Below are positions 25,980-32,462 of a DNA stretch of 32,462 bases, one piece after another (position 1 is the first letter of the stretch; each line of letters starts with the position of its first letter). Below the pieces are notes generated by a model that saw only the letters and a list, made by a program, of their open reading frames with translations, ran no database searches and was not told the origin of the DNA. The stretch spans positions 1 to 32,462 of the forward strand of contig NZ_JAHBBF010000009.1 in the NCBI RefSeq assembly GCF_019331725.1, given 5' to 3'. The DNA comes from Bifidobacterium saguinibicoloris (lineage in GTDB: Bacteria > Actinomycetota > Actinomycetes > Actinomycetales > Bifidobacteriaceae). The translations under genes were made by a program, and so were the position numbers.

Positions 25980-26978
25980 ATGACCAATCCAACGATGAAC
26001 CCACAGGGCCAGTGGAATCCCGCGCCTCCGGCGGGGCAGCCGGGAGTGTACGGCCAGGGCGGGCAATACGGCGGCGCGTACGGCGCGCCGGCTGGCCAGT
26101 ATCCGGGAAGCCAGTATCAGGGCGGCGTGTATCCGTCAGGCGGCCAATACCCCGGAGGTTCGTATCCCGGTGGCCCCGGCCCGTATCCGGGCGGTCCAGC
26201 CAATCCGTATCCTGGCGGTCCGGCTAATCCGTACCAGCAGCCGCAGCAGGCGAAATGGAACACGATGGCGATCGTCGGCTTCATTGGCTCGTTCTTCATC
26301 AGCCTGCTCGGCCTCATCTGCTCCATCATCGGCTACCGCCAGACCGGACAGACCGGCGAGAAGGGACGCGGCCTCGCGCTCGCCGGCATCATCATCAGCG
26401 GCGCCAGCATGGTGCTGAGCCTCATCCTGGTCATCGGCGTCATCGGCGGGGCCGTCGCGACGAGCGGCAGCCACTCGAGCGGTTCCACCGGCGGCGACGG
26501 GTCGTCGCTCGCCGAGCCTTCGCCCAAGTCCGATTCCGGATCCGGTTCCGACGGCGGTTCAGGCTCGTCCGGTTCGTCCGGTTCCGATTCGGGGTCCGGC
26601 TCCGGTTCGCTGCGCGGCGGCAAGACGTATGCGAACATGGACGAGTTCGTCCAGTCCGGCGACGGCACCGACTTCATCGATTCGATTGCCCAGGCGTTCA
26701 CCAAGAACGGGCTGAACCCGATCGTCAGCGGCCAAGGCGACACGCTCACCTACGACATCTTCATCATGCCCACGTTCGACGGCTCCAACGACGAATACGA
26801 GGATTCCAGCGCATGGGAGTCGATGTTCGACACGAAGGACTCCTATTTCGCCGAGAAATGCCAGGAACTCGACAAGCAGGTCAAGACCTCGTCCGGCGCG
26901 AAGATCCGCATCCACATCCAAGGCGGCGACGGTGACATCTTCGACCGCACATGGGATGTGGACGGCGCCGTCAATTAG
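25980..26978 (+). CDS. DUF4190 domain envelope protein
   Basis: A 332-aa protein in four parts. Residues 1-85 are Pro/Gly/Tyr/Gln-rich with repeats such as Y-P-G-G and G-P-A-N-P-Y. Residues 88-160 are a DUF4190-type double membrane segment: M-A-I-V-G-F-I-G-S-F-F-I-S-L-L-G, an I-G-Y-R-Q-T-G loop with K-G-R-G-L-A-L-A-G, then a second hydrophobic stretch. A Ser/Gly/Asp linker follows, and then a domain of about 115 residues beginning K-T-Y-A-N-M-D-E-F-V-Q-S-G, probably outside the cell. The start at 25980 has AAGGGA upstream; the frame from 25902 has no support. Such proteins are common in actinobacteria and of unknown function. A terminator-like hairpin follows. Confidence 0.85.
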   Translation: MTNPTMNPQGQWNPAPPAGQPGVYGQGGQYGGAYGAPAGQYPGSQYQGGVYPSGGQYPGGSYPGGPGPYPGGPANPYPGGPANPYQQPQQAKWNTMAIVGFIGSFFISLLGLICSIIGYRQTGQTGEKGRGLALAGIIISGASMVLSLILVIGVIGGAVATSGSHSSGSTGGDGSSLAEPSPKSDSGSGSDGGSGSSGSSGSDSGSGSGSLRGGKTYANMDEFVQSGDGTDFIDSIAQAFTKNGLNPIVSGQGDTLTYDIFIMPTFDGSNDEYEDSSAWESMFDTKDSYFAEKCQELDKQVKTSSGAKIRIHIQGGDGDIFDRTWDVDGAVN

Positions 26979-27062
26979 CCGTCGGCCGTCGAAACCGTCC
27001 GACAATCGTACGGTCGACCGGGCGGGAATGGAGACGGACTCACGCCGTCGGGCCTCCGACAT

Positions 27063-27098
27063 CGGGTTCCGCACGTACGCGTCTGCGTGCGGAACCCG
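27063..27098 (+). terminator. Hairpin after DUF4190 gene
   Basis: CGGGTTCCGCACG (27063-27075) pairs with CGTGCGGAACCCG (27086-27098) around a 10-nt loop. It is 85 bp after the stop and 99 bp before the next gene. Confidence 0.6.
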
Positions 27099-27196
27099 GG
27101 CGTCACACCCGGGCGGCCATCGGAGCGTGATGGACCGGAACATGAAACCGGATGACAGAACCGAAGGGGAACCGGAATCGGAGACAGAGGAGGACG

Positions 27197-28015
27197 ATGG
27201 CGGAATCGTGGCTCGAATGGGTTCGCGCCGAGAACCCGCGGCACAATCCGCATCATTGGAAATACCGTGGCTGGACCAGCCAGCTGGAGGTCACGTCGCC
27301 GACGTACGCATTTCCGACGTTCGCGTTCGACCTGCCATGGAGCCTGTTCTGGATGGCCGTATCCGGCAGCGACGTGCCCACCGGCAAGGTGACGGACGAC
27401 ACGCTGCGGCATATGAGGTCGCACGACGCCACATGGATCCAGCCGACGTTCTGCTGGCGCGACGACGGCTGGATGGTGATGAGCATCGACAGCTTCCATC
27501 GCACCAGCTTCACCCGCTGGTTCAAACCGGTGCGACCGCTGCCTGATCAGGGCATAGGTTTCTTCGAACAGGGCCGTTCCACCGCGCTCTACGTGATGCG
27601 CGCTCCATTCCCGCTCACCCTGGACACGTCCATCACCCTGCACTCCACCTGTTCGCTGGGACACGTGGACGATCCGCCGTTCATGCCGCCGTACTGCGGC
27701 AATCCCTCGTCGCGGATGATCGAGCTGATGAACTCCGTGCCCGCGAAACCCGGGTACATCGTCTGGAACGGGTTCCTGCACGTATGGTTCAACCACCTGC
27801 TATGGGATCAAGTGGATACCGCGCCCAAACGCCTGCTGGACACCATGGCGGTGTCCGCGCCGGCCGAACTCATCCTGTTCCGCGCGTACAAACTGTATTA
27901 CGAGCAGCTGCGACGCGAACTGCCACAACCCTATGAGGGGCCGATCGTGTGGCCCGACCAATGCGATCCGCGCTTCCCGCTGCCGGGCGATCCGCGGTAT
28001 TCCGCGTACCGGTGA
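27197..28015 (+). CDS. Uncharacterised 272-aa protein, family A copy 2
   Basis: A paralog of 24601-25419 with exactly the same length. The central block keeps R-A-P-F-P-L-T, T-C-S-L-G-H-V-D-D-P-P-F-M and P-G-Y-I-V-W-N-G, and the C-terminus keeps G-P-I-V-W-P-D-Q-C-D-P-R-F-P-L-P. The conserved Asp, His, Cys and Trp residues could form an active or metal site, but nothing proves this. AGAGGAGG at 27186-27193 precedes the ATG. The frame can be extended to 27152 but that part is charged and lacks a ribosome-binding site. Unlike copy 1 it has no coupled partner genes, and its codons follow the usual high-G+C choice. The repeat array starts about 40 bp after its stop. Confidence 0.85.
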   Translation: MAESWLEWVRAENPRHNPHHWKYRGWTSQLEVTSPTYAFPTFAFDLPWSLFWMAVSGSDVPTGKVTDDTLRHMRSHDATWIQPTFCWRDDGWMVMSIDSFHRTSFTRWFKPVRPLPDQGIGFFEQGRSTALYVMRAPFPLTLDTSITLHSTCSLGHVDDPPFMPPYCGNPSSRMIELMNSVPAKPGYIVWNGFLHVWFNHLLWDQVDTAPKRLLDTMAVSAPAELILFRAYKLYYEQLRRELPQPYEGPIVWPDQCDPRFPLPGDPRYSAYR

Positions 28016-28519
28016 GGGGTGTGGTTCTTGTTCCTGTGAGGAAGGCAGGCAGGTTTCGTGGTGTTTCGTGGTGTTCCGTGGACCCGGAGTGCTGTGTGGT
28101 GTGTGGATTGCGTTCCGGTCCGGAGCGCCGTGGTCCGGAGTGCTGTGGAGTGGTGTTTTCTTGTTCCGGGTGCAGGTTCTGTGGCCCCGGAGCGGGGGAG
28201 AGGGGTGCTGACGCGTTCCGGACCGGGGTGCCGTGGTCCGGAATGCCGTAGGGCTTGCGATTGCTGTTCCGGTGGCAGATTTCGTGGACCCGGAGTGCTG
28301 TGTGGCGTGTGGGTTGCGTTTCGGTCCGGAGCGCCGTGGTCCGGAGTGCTGTGGAGTGGCGTTTTCTTGTTCCGGTGGCAGATTTCGTGGACCCGGAGTG
28401 CTGTTAGGCTCGTGTTTTCTGTTCCGGACCGGAGCGCTGTGGTCCGGAATGCCGTGGGATGGTGTTTTCCTGTTCCGGGGCCAGAATACGCGGACCGCGG
28501 TGCATGCCTGGAATGGGGT
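28016..28519. repeat. Palindromic repeat array flanking DUF559 copy 2, left part
   Basis: About 450 bp of mosaic repeats. Perfect units TTCCGGACC-N10-GGTCCGGAA lie at 28216-28243 and 28422-28449, with one- or two-mismatch relatives around 28107 and 28316. They alternate with modules such as TTCCGGTGGCAGATTTCGTG (28267 and 28370, 103 bp apart) and a repeated CCCGGAGTGCTGT. Blocks 28233-28301 and 28370-28432 recur without a change in the array at 30.4 kb. The minus strand stays open over several hundred bases only because the units lack stops; no gene is proposed. Confidence 0.85.
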
Positions 28520-28688
28520 GTGACATCTTTTGCCAATGGACACTATATGGGCGAGTCGGTGTCCGAACCTGCTTCGCATGCGTGAAGACTATTCCGTACA
28601 GTTTGAAATGTGAAGATTTACGAGGGCTCTATCCACATTGCCCGGATGGGCTTTTCCGGATGTGCCCCGGTTGTCTACCGTGAACGGC
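28520..28688 (+). promoter_or_regulatory. Promoter region of DUF559 copy 2
   Basis: This is an A+T-richer stretch. GTGACA (28520-28525) and TATATG (28544-28549) with an 18-bp spacer form a fair promoter. Closer to the gene, TACCGT (28676-28681) ends 7 nt before the ATG, as in copy 1, and could give a leaderless mRNA instead. Confidence 0.45.
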
Positions 28689-29774
28689 ATGAACGCTTGT
28701 GATGCCAATGTAGGCCATGCCAATGCCGCCCGTGCCGGTGCGGTCCGTGCTGATGCCGCGGGTACCGGCGCCTCCACGCCCTATGTCTCCTCGCCCATGT
28801 CCGTATCCGTGCCTGAGACCATGATGGCGGTTCCTCCGGATACACCTCCGGGCGGACCTCCGGGCATACCATCCGATGCGCCGATGCCAATGGGGGAGAG
28901 TCTCGCCCAGCGTCGTGCGGACATGGTCCGACGATGCATGGAACAGGTCGAATCGTTGCGAAGGCCGATGCTGTTCGGCATGACCACATCGTTGGTGCTG
29001 CAGTCGGTGCCGCTCCCCGATGATTGCCCGTTCGGCACTGATCTGCTGCACTCCGTATCGGGCAGCAAACGGAAGCGCATACGGGCGCGGGGTGTTCGGC
29101 ACCATACGTGGAGCCCGTTGCGTCACGCCCACAACGTGTGCATCGGGACATGCGTGGGACAACGGGCGTATGCGCTTGACTTGTTCCATACATGGGCGCA
29201 GATGTCGCCGTACCTGTCTCTGCCTTCACTCGTCATGCTCGGTGAGTCGGTCATCACTTCGATCGCGCGTCAACGCGAGTTGGCCAATGGACGTACGTCT
29301 GAGCAGATTCATGCGGATATGCAGCTGTTCCTTGAGCGGATTCCGAGATTCACCGGCAAATGCAAATGCGCACGGGCCATGGCGTTGATTCGTCCGAATG
29401 TGGATTCCCCCCAGGAGACGAAGACGCGGCTCATGCTGTCGTCGCACGGGTTGCCCGAATGCGTGGTGAATTACGCCGTGCCCGGCGTCTCGTTCGATTC
29501 GGGCGTAGCGATGACGTTGGATATGGCATGGCCGGATTATCACGTGGCGGTGGAATACGATGGCGACCATCATCGTGTGGACCGGGACCAGTGGCGCCGC
29601 GACCGCAGCAAACGTGGCCGTCTGAACGGCCGCGACTGGGTGGTGTTCACGGCGACTGCCGCCACGCTTGCCGACGCCGCGGCCAGTGCGGAATTCGCGT
29701 TCGGTGTGGCGCGACAGTTGACGTTGCGTGGAGCGTCGTTCCCCTTTCATGTGGTGGCGCGGAGTCTGGAATAG
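28689..29774 (+). CDS. DUF559 (PD-(D/E)xK-like) protein with AbiEi-like N-terminal part, copy 2
   Basis: A 361-aa paralog of the protein encoded at 21314-22414, alignable from about residue 75 to the end. The first 70 residues are Ala/Pro/Ser/Gly-rich, unlike those of copy 1. The middle keeps L-L/M-F-G-M-T-T-S-L and Y-A-L-D-L-x-H-T-W-A-Q. The DUF559 part keeps S-P-Q-E243-T, L-D278-M-A-W-P and V-A-V-E289-Y-D-G-D-H-H, with the same 11-residue D-to-E spacing as copy 1. Possible DNA or RNA cleavage is inferred from the fold. The start at 28689 aligns with that of copy 1 (both begin M-N) and lacks a ribosome-binding site; the frame is open to 28638. Repeat arrays lie on both sides of the gene. Confidence 0.85.
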   Translation: MNACDANVGHANAARAGAVRADAAGTGASTPYVSSPMSVSVPETMMAVPPDTPPGGPPGIPSDAPMPMGESLAQRRADMVRRCMEQVESLRRPMLFGMTTSLVLQSVPLPDDCPFGTDLLHSVSGSKRKRIRARGVRHHTWSPLRHAHNVCIGTCVGQRAYALDLFHTWAQMSPYLSLPSLVMLGESVITSIARQRELANGRTSEQIHADMQLFLERIPRFTGKCKCARAMALIRPNVDSPQETKTRLMLSSHGLPECVVNYAVPGVSFDSGVAMTLDMAWPDYHVAVEYDGDHHRVDRDQWRRDRSKRGRLNGRDWVVFTATAATLADAAASAEFAFGVARQLTLRGASFPFHVVARSLE

Positions 29775-29891
29775 GGGGACTGCTGCGGAATGTATGTTGT
29801 TCGTATGGGCCGCGGCTTTATGAACTGGAACACTGCAGAGTGCACGATTCCGATCTCGGGTCCACGTTGTTTTCTCATGCTCGTGACAGGT

Positions 29892-29909
29892 TGGTGTCCG
29901 ATGGGACAC
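29892..29909. repeat. Small hairpin, inverted sibling of the one at 30048
   Basis: GGTGTCC-GATG-GGACACC. The 18-mer at 30048-30065, GGTGTCC-CATC-GGACACC, is its exact reverse complement, including the loop. Confidence 0.8.
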
Positions 29910-30036
29910 CGTGATTTGTGAAGGAGTGTTGTGGGGGAGAAGGCCGTGGATGGTGTGATGGAGGAGTTGTTGTGGGGATGATGCAGACGAGGTGCCGAGG
30001 GCTGTCTGGACTGGATGGCCGGTGGTGATGTTGACA

Positions 30037-30076
30037 CGTGACATGCCGGTGTCCCATCGGACACCGGCATGTCACG
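30037..30076. terminator. 18-bp stem hairpin
   Basis: CGTGACATGCCGGTGTCC (30037-30054) pairs fully with 30059-30076 around a CATC loop. It is strong enough for a terminator, but is 260 bp after the DUF559 gene and has no T-run. Confidence 0.6.
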
Positions 30077-30116
30077 CGCTGGTTACGGGGGAGATGAGTC
30101 CGGAGCGTGCGGTGGG

Positions 30117-30530
30117 GTTGTTGGTGTGTTCCGGACCAGAGGCGTGTGGGCCGGAACGATGTGAGGCGTGTGGTTCCGGTTCCGGGTCCAGGTTGCGTGG
30201 TGTTCTGTGGACCCGGAGTGCTGTGGGACTTGTGATTTTGGTTCCGGACCAGAGGCGTGTGGGCCGGAACGATGTGAGGCGTGTGGTTCCGGTTCCGGGT
30301 CCAGGTTGCGTGGTGTTCTGTGGACCCGGAGTGCTGTGTGGTGTGCGGGTAACGTTCCGGACCGGAGCGCTGTGGTCCGGAATGCCGTAGGGCTTGCGAT
30401 TGCTGTTCCGGTGGCAGATTTCGTGGACCCGGAGTGCTGTTAGGCTCGTGTTTTCTGTTCCGGACCGGGGTGCCGTGGTCCGGAATGCCGTGGGATGGCG
30501 TTTTTCTGTTCCGGGTCCATTCGATTATGT
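30117..30530. repeat. Palindromic repeat array, right part
   Basis: Two identical 97-bp blocks lie at 30129-30225 and 30242-30338 (113-bp period). Each has TTCCGGACC-N10-GGGCCGGAA and an inverted pair TCCGGGTCCA/TGGACCCGGA. Perfect TTCCGGACC-N10-GGTCCGGAA units follow at 30355-30382 and 30458-30485. Segments 30372-30440 (69 bp) and 30406-30468 (63 bp) are identical to 28233-28301 and 28370-28432 of the left array. No gene is proposed. Confidence 0.85.
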
Positions 30531-30766
30531 GTCCATGCGATCATGCCTGAGTCCCGCCGGACTCTGCCAGCTCTCCCGCCCTCCCGCAGGCCCTCATCCT
30601 CACGATTGTGGCCGATTTGGGCGGCAATCGGACGAATCGGGTGATTTCCCGGCTCGCGCCGATTACCATGGGGCAGGGTAACGGGACGGGCCGGCTTGCG
30701 TTGCTTGGCGCTCGTCGTGCATGCCCCCGCAACATGTTCGAATACTCGGATGAAGGATGCAGAACA

Positions 30767-32155
30767 ATGCCGAAGATGTTTGGAACCGATGGTGTTCGCG
30801 GTCTGGCGAACCGTGATCTGACCGCGCGCCTCGCGCTCGACTTGGGCGATGCCGCCGTGCGCGTGCTGGGCAAGGCCGGCCAGAAGGACGAGAACCAGCC
30901 GGAGGGCCGCCGTCGTGCGCTCGTCGGCCGCGATACGCGCGTGTCCGGCGATTTCCTCGCGTCCGCGCTGTCCGCGGGCATGGCCGCCGGCGGCTTCGAC
31001 GTGATCGACGCGGGCATCATCCCCACGCCGGGCGTGGCGTTCCTCACCTCCGTGCTCAACGTGGAGATGGGCGCCGTGATCTCCGCCTCCCACAACCCCA
31101 TGCCGGACAACGGCATCAAGTTCTTCGCGCGCGGCGGTTTCAAGCTGCCGGATGCGAAGGAGGATGAGATCGAGGCGGTGCTCGGCCAGGATTGGGAGCG
31201 TCCCACCGGCGCCGGCGTGGGTCGTGTGAGCCATGACACGGTGACCGCCACGAACCTGTACATCGACCATCTGGTCTCCTCGATCGCCCCGCTCAACCCG
31301 GACAAGACGCAGCCGAAGCCGCTCAAGGGCCTCAAGATCGTGGCGGATTGCGCGAACGGCGCCACGTCCGTGGTGGCTCCGGAGGCGTTGCGCCGCGCAG
31401 GCGCGGACGTGATCGTCATCAACGCCTCCCCGGACGGCTACAACATCAACAAGCATGCGGGCTCCACGCATCCGGAGCAGCTGCAGGCCATGGTCAAGGC
31501 CACGGACGCGGTGATGGGCGTCGCGTTCGACGGCGATGCCGACCGTTGCCTCGCCGTGGACGAGGACGGCAACATGGTGAACGGCGATCAGATCATGGGC
31601 ATTCTCGCGCGCGCCAAGAAGGAGGCGGGCAAGCTCGCCGACAACACGCTCGTGGTGACCGTGATGAGCAACCTCGGTCTGAAGCTCGCTCTGAAGGACA
31701 TGGGCATCAAGACCGTGCAGACCGCGGTGGGCGACCGCTACGTGCTGGAGGAGATGCTGCGCGGCGGCTACACGCTGGGCGGCGAACAATCCGGCCACGT
31801 CATCAACCGCGAGTTCGCCACCACCGGCGACGGCACGCTCACGGCCCTCACCCTGTGCAACGAGGTGGTGCGTTCCGGCAAGAGCCTCAAGGAGCTGGCC
31901 GCGGACTTCCCGCAGTTGCCGCAGACGCTCGTCAACGTGCCGAACGTGGACAAGATGGCCGCCACCACGAACGCCAAGGTGCAGGCCGCTGTGGAGAAGG
32001 AGTCGAAGCTGCTGGGCGAGACCGGCCGCGTGCTGCTGCGTCCGTCCGGCACCGAGCCGCTGGTGCGTGTGATGGCCGAGGCCGCCACGCAGGAGCAGGC
32101 CGACGAGGTGTGCGACCGTCTGGCGAAGGTCGTCGCCGAGGAACTCGCCCTGTAA
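30767..32155 (+). CDS. glmM: Phosphoglucosamine mutase
   Basis: A 462-aa alpha-D-phosphohexomutase that turns glucosamine-6-phosphate into glucosamine-1-phosphate, the precursor of UDP-GlcNAc for peptidoglycan. It opens with M-F-G-T-D-G-V-R-G. The phosphoserine loop is S-A-S108-H-N-P and the metal loop D255-G-D257-A-D259-R. The sugar-binding G-G-E-Q-S-G-H and the phosphate-binding R-P-S-G-T-E-P-L-V-R-V are intact. The start at 30767 has GAAGGA 9 nt upstream; the open frame back to 30608 lies over non-conserved sequence. It is slightly longer than typical GlmM, partly from a loop around residues 40-50 (K-D-E-N-Q-P-E-G). It probably has its own promoter, as repeats and no gene precede it. Confidence 0.95.
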   Translation: MPKMFGTDGVRGLANRDLTARLALDLGDAAVRVLGKAGQKDENQPEGRRRALVGRDTRVSGDFLASALSAGMAAGGFDVIDAGIIPTPGVAFLTSVLNVEMGAVISASHNPMPDNGIKFFARGGFKLPDAKEDEIEAVLGQDWERPTGAGVGRVSHDTVTATNLYIDHLVSSIAPLNPDKTQPKPLKGLKIVADCANGATSVVAPEALRRAGADVIVINASPDGYNINKHAGSTHPEQLQAMVKATDAVMGVAFDGDADRCLAVDEDGNMVNGDQIMGILARAKKEAGKLADNTLVVTVMSNLGLKLALKDMGIKTVQTAVGDRYVLEEMLRGGYTLGGEQSGHVINREFATTGDGTLTALTLCNEVVRSGKSLKELAADFPQLPQTLVNVPNVDKMAATTNAKVQAAVEKESKLLGETGRVLLRPSGTEPLVRVMAEAATQEQADEVCDRLAKVVAEELAL

Positions 32156-32462
32156 GGGAGACGCGGTTCGTTCCGCGACGAGGCGGCCATCGTCCGTTCG
32201 TTCGACGACCGTCTGTTCATTCGACGGCAGTCGTCCGTACGTTCGACGACCGCCCGTACGTTCGATGATTGTCTCCGTTCGGCGGCCGTCCTCACGTTCG
32301 GCGGCCGTCCGTTCGCCCGTCGGGCGGGTGCTCATCAGACGTCCGATCAGTACGTTTGATGCAACCGTCCGACCCGGGCCCCGCCGACGTCCGTTCGTCA
32401 ACGTTCCGCTTCGCTGACGCCCGGCCCGGCAACCCCAGGTCCCAAGCCCCGCAGCCCCACCC
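32156..32462. other. 307-bp end of window without a gene
   Basis: After a small CGCGG/CCGCG stem there is a run of degenerate short repeats (32191-32322), then G+C-rich sequence to the window edge with no supported reading frame. Confidence 0.6.
32191..32322. repeat. Degenerate tandem repeats after glmM
   Basis: Units of about 19-22 bp of the type CGTCCGTTCGTTCGACGAC, with copies varying to CGTCTGTTCATTCGACGGC, CGTCCGTACGTTCGACGAC and shorter CGTTCGGCGGC forms. About seven units can be made out. Confidence 0.7.

Larger units (their letters stand above)
29775..30116. other. Gap after DUF559 copy 2, no gene
   Basis: No convincing gene. Contents are a small hairpin at 29892-29909, a G-rich plus strand from about 29925 to 30030, and a strong hairpin at 30037-30076. 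Confidence 0.6.

Noticed and set aside
28056..28500. CRISPR array
   Set aside because: Repeats are mosaic and palindromic with conserved between-repeat sequence, no unique spacers of constant length, and no cas genes nearby.
27800..28579. 259-aa and 201-aa minus-strand frames rich in Pro, His, Ser and Thr
   Set aside because: They run through the palindromic repeat array and stay open only because repeat units lack stops; the repeated peptide changes frame between the two.
21314..29774. IS element or transposon bounded by the DUF559 genes
   Set aside because: No transposase, integrase or terminal inverted repeats of the usual kind, and no target-site duplication could be found by eye.
30440..32401. 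653-aa minus-strand frame over glmM
   Set aside because: Antisense to an intact glmM and crossing two repeat regions.

Overview
The window reads as a Bifidobacterium chromosome segment. Support for this: high G+C, a GH42 beta-galactosidase next to a sugar ABC transporter in the order typical of human-milk and galacto-oligosaccharide loci, actinobacterial RNase J with an Arg/Gly-rich head, and actinobacterial DUF559 proteins. No rRNA, tRNA, CRISPR array, integrase or IS transposase was seen.

Region 1 (1-5.8 kb) is a sugar-uptake locus: the 3' end of a permease gene, a GH42 beta-galactosidase, then a lipoprotein solute-binding protein (SBP) behind a promoter that carries a perfect LacI-type operator and a second degenerate one. 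A paralogous SBP with a C-terminal insertion follows. The order permease-GH42-SBP matches the lacto-N-tetraose (lnt) locus as I remember it from B. breve. The specificity is inferred.

Region 2 (5.8-20.6 kb) is housekeeping. coaBC and coaX (coenzyme A synthesis) are on the minus strand. Divergent from them is a large SWIM/SNF2 helicase gene, then dapB, a 12-repeat Sel1 protein gene, dapA, RNase J and aminopeptidase N. The dapB and dapA products act in consecutive steps of lysine/diaminopimelate synthesis; the Sel1 gene sits between them.

Region 3 (20.6-30.6 kb) looks accessory. At each end is a paralogous gene for a DUF559 (PD-(D/E)xK-like) protein, 21314-22414 on minus and 28689-29774 on plus, transcribed away from each other. 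Between them, all on the plus strand, lie a TauE/SafE transporter with an in-frame 18-bp repeat, an uncharacterised 241-aa protein gene coupled to an uncharacterised 272-aa protein gene and a small membrane protein gene, a DUF4190 envelope protein, and a second 272-aa paralog. Next to the DUF559 genes are arrays of short interrupted palindromes: GTTGTGTACC-N10-GGTACRCAAC near one, TTCCGGACC-N10-GGTCCGGAA near the other. Both have a 10-nt centre and share the core ACC-N10-GGT. This combination is the best candidate in the window for something undescribed.

Region 4 (30.6-32.5 kb) holds glmM and a degenerate short-repeat tail with no recognisable gene.
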